Assembly: GCA_016297775.1 (NCBI GenBank)
Contig: JAEDGA010000063.1
Span: 1-6,127 of the forward strand
DNA from: Candidatus Methanomethylophilaceae archaeon
GTDB taxonomy: Archaea > Thermoplasmatota > Thermoplasmata > Methanomassiliicoccales > Methanomethylophilaceae
DNA length: 6,127 bases
Direction: 5' to 3'
The translations under genes were made by a program, and so were the position numbers. This document shows positions 1-5,324 of this stretch, one piece after another (positions within the stretch are counted from its first letter, which is position 1; the number at the start of each line of letters is the position of its first letter). A model generated the notes under the pieces. That model worked only from the letters and a program-made list of their open reading frames with translations, did not search any database and was not told where the DNA came from.

Positions 1-2
1 AC

Positions 3-71
3 ACATTACTCTATGGGATAGCGTTCCGCAACAAGAGACCGACCGTGGTCTCGGAGAATATCACCCTCTGA
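3..71 (+). CDS. Possible C-terminal tail of a convergent gene (partial, unidentified)
   Basis: A plus-strand frame is open from the window edge to a TGA at 69-71 and encodes about 22 residues ending in RPTVVSENITL. Its third codon positions are mostly G or C (17 of 22 by hand count), as in the confident genes here, while the other plus-strand frame open over the same bases has far fewer (9 of 22). That is the only positive evidence. The piece is too short for any family to be recognised, and chance openness is possible because a minus-strand frame is also open across most of this stretch. If real, the gene runs toward the GT2 gene and the two stops are about 60 bp apart. Confidence 0.3.
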   Translation, partial: TLLYGIAFRNKRPTVVSENITL

Positions 72-130
72 CAATACGGCCCAGTGTCATCGGGAATCTC
101 CGTACAACGGTCGGGAGAGGTGAATGATGT
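72..130. other. Short gap between convergent genes with small inverted repeats
   Basis: The gap lies downstream of the GT2 gene. A small perfect dyad, GTGAA (120-124) and TTCAC (130-134), overlaps the GT2 stop codon. ACGGTCGG at 107-114 is the inverse of CCGACCGT at 39-46. Neither is followed by a clear T-run on either strand, so I do not call a terminator, though RNA from either side could fold here. Confidence 0.3.
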
Positions 131-868
131 TCACTTCAGAATCTTCTTTGCGATACGCGCACAGAACTGTCCCCAACCGTCGCATTGCATCAGCAGAGCG
201 ATGATGATGCCACCGGACAGTTTGGATTCCCCTCCGGCCCTCTCTCCGAACTCGAACTGATACTCCTGTATCCTGATGTCCTTGGGAACATACTTCATGA
301 GATCGAAGAGTGCCTTGAACCCTTTCATCTGGAAATCCTTGCTGTGCTCCCTGATGACGGATCTGCAGAGTTCGGTGTCGCCTCCGAAGAGACCGCTCAT
401 TATGTCCGAAGAGATCTGCTTGTCATGCATCCTCAGAGTGAATGCTGCGAGATAGTGTGCGCCCCAGGAACCCACCCATCTTCCGAATGATGACAGATTG
501 GACCTGTCCTTCCTCACTCCGATTGTGAGCTGTGTCCCGCCCAGGAGTTGTTCGTACATACCCTTCAATGCGGACGGAGGGTGCTGGAAATCGGAATCCA
601 TGTTGATGAAGTACTTCGTATCCGATTCCATGATCCCCTGGAATATGCTGGCGGAAAGTCCGCGGTCCTCGGGGTCACGGACCACCAACCTTACCTTGTC
701 ATCCTTGGACGCACGGTCCAGGACGATGGATTGCGTAGAGTCCTTGGAGTTGTCATCCATCACCAATACGTGAAAACCCGGATACATCGACCTGAGCGTG
801 TCGATCATCTCTCCGATGTTGGCCTCTTCGTTGTAGGTTGGCAGAATCACGGTACATCCGTCGTCCAT
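131..868 (-). CDS. GT2 glycosyltransferase, dolichol-phosphate mannose synthase-like
   Basis: This 245-residue protein has the order of motifs seen in DPM1-type family 2 glycosyltransferases. LPTYNEEANI (9-18) begins the nucleotide-binding fold, DDNSKDST (38-45) follows, and MDSDFQHPP (90-98) carries the metal-binding DxD. MSGLFGG (157-163) and GERAGGESKL (208-217) match the acceptor-side motifs of the family. Such enzymes transfer mannose (sometimes glucose) from a nucleotide sugar to dolichyl or polyprenyl phosphate on the cytoplasmic face of the membrane. There is no C-terminal membrane-anchor pair as in some archaeal and bacterial homologues, so it is probably a soluble or peripheral form. 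The start is ATG with only a weak AAGGG upstream, and a TATA box about 38 bp upstream fits a very short leader. The neighbouring phosphomannose isomerase supports a mannose donor. The sugar specificity is inferred; another polyprenyl-phosphate hexose synthase is possible. Confidence 0.8.
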   Translation of the reverse strand: MDDGCTVILPTYNEEANIGEMIDTLRSMYPGFHVLVMDDNSKDSTQSIVLDRASKDDKVRLVVRDPEDRGLSASIFQGIMESDTKYFINMDSDFQHPPSALKGMYEQLLGGTQLTIGVRKDRSNLSSFGRWVGSWGAHYLAAFTLRMHDKQISSDIMSGLFGGDTELCRSVIREHSKDFQMKGFKALFDLMKYVPKDIRIQEYQFEFGERAGGESKLSGGIIIALLMQCDGWGQFCARIAKKILK

Positions 869-900
869 GTGTTTCCCTTCGTTCCCGTATCTTATGTTGA

Positions 901-910
901 CGATATATAA
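901..910 (-). promoter_or_regulatory. TATA box for the GT2 gene
   Basis: On the minus strand the sequence reads TTATATATCG, in the 52-bp gap between the isomerase stop and the GT2 start. Its centre is about 38 bp before the ATG, so initiation about 26 bp downstream would give a leader of roughly 12 nt. This suggests that the GT2 gene can be transcribed separately from infB and the isomerase gene. Confidence 0.55.
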
Positions 911-920
911 CAGATTCCGT

Positions 921-1964
921 TCAGCGTTTGGATTTGCGGGACCTTCCGAGTCTCTTGCTGATGGCCAACTTCAGCCTTGATATGGAGGATACGTCGGACG
1001 GATCTATGTCCTTGAAGAACGCCAGATGCAGTGATATGAAATCACCCAACATCATCGCCCTCATCTCCCTCTCGAAGACGGTCTTTCCGGGTATACGGAT
1101 CACGTACGGTTTCATACCGCGGTTCTTGAGAGTCGAGATGGTGGCATTGAGGGTGTTCCTGAAGATCCTGCTCTGGTTCTCCTCCACCAGGATGATGGGT
1201 TTGATCCTGACCCCGTTGCATCCCACCATCCCTGTGATGTCCCCGTGATTGGTGTCCGGGATGTGACCGTCGAACGCGATCAGTTTCGAGTTCTCGTTGA
1301 ACTGTGCCCTCCATCTGCTGGCTATCGCCGACAGGGAATTGGAGGAATATATCACCGGTAACGATCCCATGATCTCCCCCGCGATCTTCCTCGGTTGGGA
1401 GTCCAACGGGGACAACGATGCGATGTATTTCTTGAGCGCTGGGATGGTGGCTCTGACCTCGTCGCGGAGATCCGGGCCGCCGATGGTGGCGATCGCGTTG
1501 ATCATATATCCTATCGAATTTCCAACGGCATTGCGGGGCTGCAATCCGGATTTGACCAGAACGTACGGTATCCCGTCGGCTATGGCCTTATCCTTCAATT
1601 TCCCTCCGGATGTGATGGCCACGATCCTGCATCCTCTGGCGACCGCTTTGTCATAGACGGATAATGTCTCCGCCGTGTTACCGGAATAGCTACTGACCAG
1701 AATCAAACTTTCGGAATCCGCCCATGCGGGAAGCTCGGAGGAACGTACCACCCTGATGAGCTTGTCCGAATGTGCGTAGAGACAGTCGGCTACGATATCC
1801 CCTCCGATGGCGGAACCGCCCATGCCGCAGACCAGGATGTTCTTGTATTCTATGGGATCGAGATCCAACTTGGCATCTATCGCCGCCTCCAGATCGTTGA
1901 CCACGTTGGAGGTCTCACTGATCATATCGTGAGGGTCGTTGATCTCGACGGACAAGGTACTCAC
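921..1964 (-). CDS. Bifunctional phosphoglucose/phosphomannose isomerase
   Basis: This 347-residue protein belongs to the archaeal/crenarchaeal-type bifunctional PGI/PMI family, which interconverts fructose-6-phosphate with glucose-6-phosphate or mannose-6-phosphate in the cytoplasm. Two SIS sugar-phosphate folds are visible. The first opens with NILVCGMGGSAIGGDI (42-57) and includes SSYSGNTAET (91-100), the phosphate-binding serine/threonine loop. The family signature RWRAQFNENSK (217-227) supplies the expected catalytic Glu224, and DTNHGD (237-242) supplies His240. Lys332 near the end (SRLK) is the likely counterpart of the C-terminal catalytic lysine. A basic tail follows. The start is GTG, overlapping the infB stop as GTGA, with GGGGG just upstream. 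ATG at codon 14 is an alternative that would trim a non-conserved leader. The 4-nt overlap implies translational coupling to infB. The product can feed mannose to the adjacent GT2 enzyme. Confidence 0.88.
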   Translation of the reverse strand: MSTLSVEINDPHDMISETSNVVNDLEAAIDAKLDLDPIEYKNILVCGMGGSAIGGDIVADCLYAHSDKLIRVVRSSELPAWADSESLILVSSYSGNTAETLSVYDKAVARGCRIVAITSGGKLKDKAIADGIPYVLVKSGLQPRNAVGNSIGYMINAIATIGGPDLRDEVRATIPALKKYIASLSPLDSQPRKIAGEIMGSLPVIYSSNSLSAIASRWRAQFNENSKLIAFDGHIPDTNHGDITGMVGCNGVRIKPIILVEENQSRIFRNTLNATISTLKNRGMKPYVIRIPGKTVFEREMRAMMLGDFISLHLAFFKDIDPSDVSSISRLKLAISKRLGRSRKSKR

Positions 1965-3712
1965 ATCCCCCAGAACTTGTCCTCGATACGTTTTATGGCG
2001 ACGACCTCGTCCAACACCATCCTCTCGTCGTCGTTGAGTTCCAGCTTCTGGAACTCCTTGACGGAGGACTCCATGATGTCGACATAGATGATGTCCTCCT
2101 CCTTCGCCTGACGTCCGATGGTGATGTCGTCGATGGCACAGGCGACCTCGTCACCCTGTACGGCCTCCTTGACGACATCCTCGCCGTCACGGAGACTGCG
2201 GATCCTTCCCAAGGAGCGTCCGTCGTTGCCGATGAGACGGAGTCCGGGTCTGAGGCGTCCGGCCAGCACCCTGATGCCGACGATGGCGGGTTTGGTGGCG
2301 TGGAACACGCAGTTGGGCATGATCATAAACTTGGCAGGGAACGGGAACTCCGACCTCTTGTCGGAATCGTTCTGCCTCTTGGACTCGTCCAACCATTCCT
2401 GGTATTCTTCGATGAGACGGTATACCACATCGTTGGAGAATATGCGAAGACCGCTGTCCTCCAGTGCGGCATCCGCTTCCTTGGATGTCTTCACATTGAA
2501 AGCAAGGATGATCTTGTTGAGGGGATCTCCGCGAAGTGCATCGGTCTCCAATATGTCGCGGCGAGTGATCTCACCCATGCCGTACCTGCGTATCGGGATG
2601 CCTGCAGCCTTGGCCTCGAAGGCCAGGGCCTCCAACGATCCGATGGCATCGGCCTTGATGTATACTCCGTTGTCCTGGAGCTCGATCTTGATGGATGCCT
2701 CCTCGGTCATCTCCTTGATGGAGGGATCCTTCTCGTTCTTCACAACACGGAGCGGTGCTCCGGCGATGACACCTTCCATGTTCTGACAGGAGATCTTGAC
2801 ACCTGCCGCGGCGTGCAACTCCTTGACCCTCTCGAACTTGTCGCGGGGATCCATGATCTCGTCCAGCGGCTTGGGTTTGAGGATCGCCTTGATCTTGGTG
2901 ACGACGGGGGCTCCGCGGGTACCCAGGGCGACGGTGTCACCCTGTTTCATCACACCGGAATAGAGGATCATGTCCAGGGTCTTTCCGAGACCCTTCTCCT
3001 CCTTGATCTCCAATATGGTGCCCCTTCCGGGACCGTCCTCGGAGGCCAGCTGCTGCTCCAGGAACTTCTGTGCGAGACCGATCAACATCAACAGGAGATC
3101 GGGGATACCCTCGCCTTCCTTGGCCGATATGGGGACGAGAGCGACGGTCTTGGTGAAATCGTCGATCCTGTCGTACCTGTCGGCGTATATGCCCTCGTTG
3201 GACAGGTCGCCGATGATCGCGTACAGCTTCTCGTTGAACGCCTCTATCGTGTGGGACTGCTGCACCCTCTCGGACAGTACGAAGGGTCTGCCCTCCTCGC
3301 AGGTCCATCCCTGTATGGTGTCCACCTTGTTCAACGCGATGATGAACGGTGTCTTGTACTGCCTCAGGATCTTTATGGATTCGATGGTCTGGGGCATCAA
3401 TCCTTCCCTTATATCGATCACCAATACGGCGATGTCCGCCAAGGAACCTCCCCTGGCCCTGAGGGTGATGAAAGAGTGGTGTCCGGGAGTATCTATGAAC
3501 AGGAGTCCGGGGACATCGAACTTCTTGTTACCGATTAGTTTCCCGCACACCTTGTAGATATGGTCTATAGGCACCTCGGTGGCACCTATGTGCTGCGTGA
3601 TGGCCCCTGCCTCGCGGGCCTGCACCGAGGTACCCCTGATCCTGTCCAAAAGCTTAGTCTTTCCGTGATCCACATGTCCGAGGACCGAAACAACAGGCTG
3701 TCTGATCGTCAT
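1961..3712 (-). CDS. infB: Translation initiation factor aIF5B (IF2/eIF5B family)
   Basis: This 583-residue GTPase promotes ribosomal subunit joining and initiator tRNA placement. The G domain shows GHVDHGKT (12-19), GAITQHIGATEV (36-47), DTPGH (74-78), NKVD (128-131) and SAK (196-198). The inserted stretch between switch 1 and DTPGH is typical of archaeal/eukaryotic eIF5B rather than bacterial IF2. A beta-barrel domain II (about 229-325), domain III starting at KADAIGSLEAL (353-363), domain IV (about 458-545) and a C-terminal helical end complete the factor, so it is full length for archaea. No intein interrupts the P-loop. The residue after GKT is Lys20, where Thr or Ser is common. ATG at 3712 is preferred over the in-frame TTG five codons upstream because GGGGTG (3720-3725) lies 7 nt before it and MTIRQPVVSVLGH matches the family N-terminus. 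Its stop overlaps the isomerase start. Confidence 0.96.
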   Translation of the reverse strand: MTIRQPVVSVLGHVDHGKTKLLDRIRGTSVQAREAGAITQHIGATEVPIDHIYKVCGKLIGNKKFDVPGLLFIDTPGHHSFITLRARGGSLADIAVLVIDIREGLMPQTIESIKILRQYKTPFIIALNKVDTIQGWTCEEGRPFVLSERVQQSHTIEAFNEKLYAIIGDLSNEGIYADRYDRIDDFTKTVALVPISAKEGEGIPDLLLMLIGLAQKFLEQQLASEDGPGRGTILEIKEEKGLGKTLDMILYSGVMKQGDTVALGTRGAPVVTKIKAILKPKPLDEIMDPRDKFERVKELHAAAGVKISCQNMEGVIAGAPLRVVKNEKDPSIKEMTEEASIKIELQDNGVYIKADAIGSLEALAFEAKAAGIPIRRYGMGEITRRDILETDALRGDPLNKIILAFNVKTSKEADAALEDSGLRIFSNDVVYRLIEEYQEWLDESKRQNDSDKRSEFPFPAKFMIMPNCVFHATKPAIVGIRVLAGRLRPGLRLIGNDGRSLGRIRSLRDGEDVVKEAVQGDEVACAIDDITIGRQAKEEDIIYVDIMESSVKEFQKLELNDDERMVLDEVVAIKRIEDKFWGM

Positions 3713-3774
3713 TGATGAGCACCCCAAGTGTTATATGAAATAAGTAAAGGGTTTCAGAGTGTATAAGGCCTATC
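3713..3774 (-). promoter_or_regulatory. Gap with candidate internal promoter and RBS for infB
   Basis: The longest gap in the translation cluster (62 bp) separates ndk from infB. On the minus strand it holds two TATA-like stretches: CTTATACAC around 3760-3768, which would give a leader of about 26 nt containing the GGGGTG ribosome binding site, and CATATAAC at 3730-3737, which would give an almost leaderless transcript. I see no hairpin followed by a T-run, so read-through from ndk is also likely. Confidence 0.4.
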
Positions 3775-4224
3775 TCACTCGTATATCCAGGACTGGATGG
3801 TCTTGTCGTAGGAGACGAGCTCCTCGGGCCTGAAGAAGATGGAGATCTCCCTCTCGGCGCTCTCGACGGAATCGGATCCGTGGATGATGTTCATGCCGAC
3901 CTGCATACCGTAGTCGCCGCGGATGGTACCGGGGGCGGACTCCTTGGGGTTGGTCTTTCCCATCATGTTCCTGCAAACGGATACCGCATCCTCTCCCTCC
4001 CACACCATCGCCAGAACAGGTCCGGAGGTGATGTAGCTGATGAGCGAGGGGAAGAAGGGCTTGCCCTTGTGCTCTCCGTAGTGGTTCTCTGCGACCTCCT
4101 TGGGGATCACCATGAGCTTCATGGCGACGAGCTTGAGCCCCTTCTTCTCGAAGCGGGAGACGATCTCTCCGCAGAGTCCGCGCTGGACTCCGTCAGGCTT
4201 GACCATAAGATAGGTTCTCTCCAT
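3775..4224 (-). CDS. ndk: Nucleoside diphosphate kinase
   Basis: This 149-residue protein has the standard length of the family. It transfers the gamma phosphate of ATP to nucleoside diphosphates through a phosphohistidine, and so makes GTP, CTP and UTP in the cytoplasm. The N-terminus MERTYLMVKPDGVQRGL has the conserved Lys9 and the turn after it, and NIIHGSDS (112-119) contains the catalytic His115. A longer in-frame reading upstream exists but runs antisense-like through rpl24e in another frame. ATG at 4224 is chosen because it follows AGGAGTGATC with good spacing and begins the conserved fold. The ribosome binding site overlaps the rpl24e stop codon (GAG TGA), so translation is probably coupled. 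Its place between rpl24e and infB is the usual archaeal order and may match GTP supply with the GTP-using initiation factor. Confidence 0.97.
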   Translation of the reverse strand: MERTYLMVKPDGVQRGLCGEIVSRFEKKGLKLVAMKLMVIPKEVAENHYGEHKGKPFFPSLISYITSGPVLAMVWEGEDAVSVCRNMMGKTNPKESAPGTIRGDYGMQVGMNIIHGSDSVESAEREISIFFRPEELVSYDKTIQSWIYE

Positions 4225-4229
4225 GGGGA

Positions 4230-4448
4230 TCACTCCTTCTTCTCTGCGACCTTCAGGCGTGCTTCCTTCTCGATCTTGAACTTGGCGGTCCAGGCAGTGG
4301 TCCTGGGGACGCGCTTGAGCTCGATCATGTTCTTGTAGCACTTGTTGGTGCAGAAGTTGAGGACGGTCCCGTCCTTCTTGATGAACATCTTTCCGGTTCC
4401 GGGCTCGATCTCGGCTCCGCAGAAAGAACAGATTCTCTTCTCTGCCAT
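4230..4448 (-). CDS. rpl24e: Large-subunit ribosomal protein L24e (eL24)
   Basis: This 72-residue protein is the short archaeal form of eL24. It carries the zinc-binding pattern of the family, Cys7-x2-Cys10 (ICSFCG) and Cys33-x3-Cys37 (NFCTNKC), followed by the basic segment KNMIELKRVPRTTAWT that contacts 23S rRNA. The start ATG at 4448 is preferred to the in-frame GTG three codons upstream, because that GTG is itself part of the very good ribosome binding site GAGGTGAT, 4 nt before the ATG. This site overlaps the rps28e stop (AGG TGA), which ties the two genes together in translation. All four zinc-ligand cysteines are present. Confidence 0.96.
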   Translation of the reverse strand: MAEKRICSFCGAEIEPGTGKMFIKKDGTVLNFCTNKCYKNMIELKRVPRTTAWTAKFKIEKEARLKVAEKKE

Positions 4449-4453
4449 CGAAA

Positions 4454-4666
4454 TCACCTCATTCCGAGCTTGCGGGCCTCTCTGCTGGTCTCGCGGAGCA
4501 TGAGGATGTCTCCCATCCTGACGGGGCCCATGATGTTCCTGGTGATGATCCTTCCCTTGTCGCGTCCCTCGAGGACCCTGACCTTGACCTGCGTAGCCTC
4601 GCCGGTCATTCCGGTCCTTCCGATGATCTCAACGACCTCGGACGGGATGCTGTCAACGTCTACCAT
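4454..4666 (-). CDS. rps28e: Small-subunit ribosomal protein S28e (eS28)
   Basis: This 70-residue protein is full length for archaeal eS28, an OB-fold protein of the 30S subunit near the mRNA exit path. The signature C-terminal half GPVRMGDILML (47-57) followed by ETSREARKL (59-67) is unmistakable, and GRTGMTGEATQVKVR (16-30) matches the first strands. It starts with ATG after the strong ribosome binding site GGAGTGAT in the 16-bp gap behind rpl7ae. Only 5 bp separate its stop from the rpl24e start. Confidence 0.97.
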   Translation of the reverse strand: MVDVDSIPSEVVEIIGRTGMTGEATQVKVRVLEGRDKGRIITRNIMGPVRMGDILMLRETSREARKLGMR

Positions 4667-4682
4667 TCAAATCACTCCGGAA

Positions 4683-5048
4683 TCAGTTCTTGAGCGCTTT
4701 GACAGCGGCGACGATCTCTTCGCAGACGGCCTTTCCCTTTCCGACATCGGTGATCGCGACGGAAGCGGTGGGCTTCTCGAGTCCGATGGCGTTTCCGAGC
4801 TCTGCCTTGCTGGGGACGTAGACGTATGCGACGTTCCTCTCCTCGCAGAGTGCGGGGATGTGTGCGAGGATCTCCGGGGGCTCGACATCTGCGGCCATGA
4901 TGACGATGGCTGCCTCTGCCCTCTCTACGGCTTTGGTGACCTCGTTGGTTCCCTTCTTGATCTTGCCGCCGTCGCGGGCGATCTCGGCGAGAGAGTATGC
5001 TTTGTCGGAAAGCTCCTTGGGTGTTTCGAACTTGACGTATACAGACAT
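4683..5048 (-). CDS. rpl7ae: Ribosomal protein L7Ae (eL8), kink-turn binding protein
   Basis: This 121-residue protein has the normal archaeal L7Ae length and fold. The RNA-contacting loop is KKGTNEVTKAVERAEA (31-46), with the N-E-x-T-K core at 35-39. AADVEPPEI (52-60) and the loop VPSKAELGNAIG (78-89), which sets kink-turn specificity, are also present. In archaea L7Ae binds kink-turns in 23S rRNA, in box C/D and H/ACA guide RNAs, and in RNase P RNA. Autoregulation through a kink-turn in its own mRNA leader has been reported in Sulfolobus. Here it is the first gene of the cluster and has a 5' leader of about 90 nt with a kink-turn-like fold (see the leader entry). The ATG follows AGAGGT with 7 nt spacing. 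Confidence 0.97.
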   Translation of the reverse strand: MSVYVKFETPKELSDKAYSLAEIARDGGKIKKGTNEVTKAVERAEAAIVIMAADVEPPEILAHIPALCEERNVAYVYVPSKAELGNAIGLEKPTASVAITDVGKGKAVCEEIVAAVKALKN

Positions 5049-5142
5049 ATCAATTACCTCTTTCAGACCTCTTCATGCTTGCCTCATTAATGAGCGGCGC
5101 TGAAAGGTCCTCATTATTCATCGGCTCTTGTAGAGCAGAGGT
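5046..5142 (-). promoter_or_regulatory. rpl7ae leader with box C/D-like kink-turn near the RBS
   Basis: On the minus strand, AUGAGGA (5108-5114) matches box C (RUGAUGA) at 6 of 7 positions, and CUGA (5063-5066) matches box D. They flank a stem in which GGACCU (5105-5110) pairs with AGGUCU (5065-5070; one G-U), placing tandem GA/GA next to it with AAU as a three-base bulge. The outer stem beside the bulge is weak, with only one obvious pair. The ribosome binding site AGAGGU (5056-5061) directly follows and is complementary to ACCUCU at 5137-5142. A 13-nt hairpin GCUCU-ACA-AGAGC (5124-5136) and a palindrome CUCAUUAAUGAG (5083-5094) lie within. Bound L7Ae could hide the start site. The fold is inferred by eye, not computed. 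Confidence 0.45.
5050..5121 (-). CDS. Possible 23-residue upstream ORF before rpl7ae
   Basis: An ATG at 5121 opens a reading frame MNNEDLSAPLINEASMKRSERGN that stops with TGA 1 nt before the rpl7ae ATG, in a different frame. A second in-frame ATG at 5076 has a good ribosome binding site (GAGG, 5 nt upstream) and would give only MKRSERGN. The position suggests that ribosomes finishing here could reinitiate on rpl7ae, or that translation could open the leader fold. Codon third positions are not GC-rich as in the real genes, and the first ATG has a poor ribosome binding site, so it may be chance. Confidence 0.2.
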   Translation of the reverse strand: MNNEDLSAPLINEASMKRSERGN

Positions 5143-5157
5143 GCTATCTGTTCACCG

Positions 5158-5166
5158 TATTTATAG
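5158..5166 (-). promoter_or_regulatory. TATA box for the rpl7ae-rps28e-rpl24e-ndk-infB operon
   Basis: On the minus strand the sequence CCCTATAAATAC contains the TATA element CTATAAATA. Initiation about 24-28 bp downstream would fall near 5134-5138, giving a leader of about 85-90 nt to the rpl7ae ATG. That is long for an archaeon and leaves room for the kink-turn-like fold, though ACCUCU at 5137-5142 may lie at or just outside the RNA's 5' end. Confidence 0.55.
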
Positions 5167-5180
5167 GGTTCGAAACATAC

Positions 5181-5324
5181 GATCCGTTTTTGACGGGATC
5201 GGATCGCATATCGGCGTATATGATATGCGTATGGTACGTATACACAGATCGGACGCATATCGTCAGATACTGCATGCGTATGAGACAGGTATGAGATCCG
5301 TATCGATGATGTATATTATGTATC
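5181..5324. repeat. Imperfect tandem repeats of about 48-50 bp upstream of the ribosomal operon
   Basis: A 17-bp core at 5197-5213 recurs at 5247-5262 with one base missing (GATCGGA, then CGCATATCG). ATGCGTATG recurs at 5225-5233 and 5274-5282, so the two units are aligned over about 50 bp. A more diverged third unit starts at 5295 (GATCCG-TATCG), and GATCCG also occurs at 5181. The first unit contains a perfect inverted repeat, CGCATATC (5205-5212) and GATATGCG (5222-5229), 9 bp apart. The region lies between the TspO stop and the operon promoter and holds no convincing ORF. It could be an operator array, a folded 3' end of the TspO transcript, or an old duplication. Confidence 0.5.

Noticed and set aside
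35..52. GAGACC/GGTCTC inverted repeat as a terminator
   Set aside because: No T-run follows on either strand, and it lies within the possible coding tail of the convergent gene.
15..129. Minus-strand open frame downstream of the GT2 gene as a small gene or a frameshifted continuation of GT2
   Set aside because: It has no upstream ATG or ribosome binding site, and the GT2 protein is already complete in length and motifs.
2300..3538. Long open frame of about 412 codons on the plus strand
   Set aside because: It is antisense to infB, whose motifs are intact throughout. GC-rich third positions on the minus strand make antisense frames open by chance, and the translation shows no recognisable domain.
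4225..4341. N-terminal extension of Ndk
   Set aside because: The extra 39 residues come from reading rpl24e in another frame, show no conservation-like pattern, and lack a ribosome binding site. ATG 4224 has a strong one.
5161..5180. GGGTTCGAA resembling a tRNA T-loop
   Set aside because: No paired T-stem, acceptor stem, D-arm or anticodon arm can be placed around it on either strand. It lies beside the operon TATA box.
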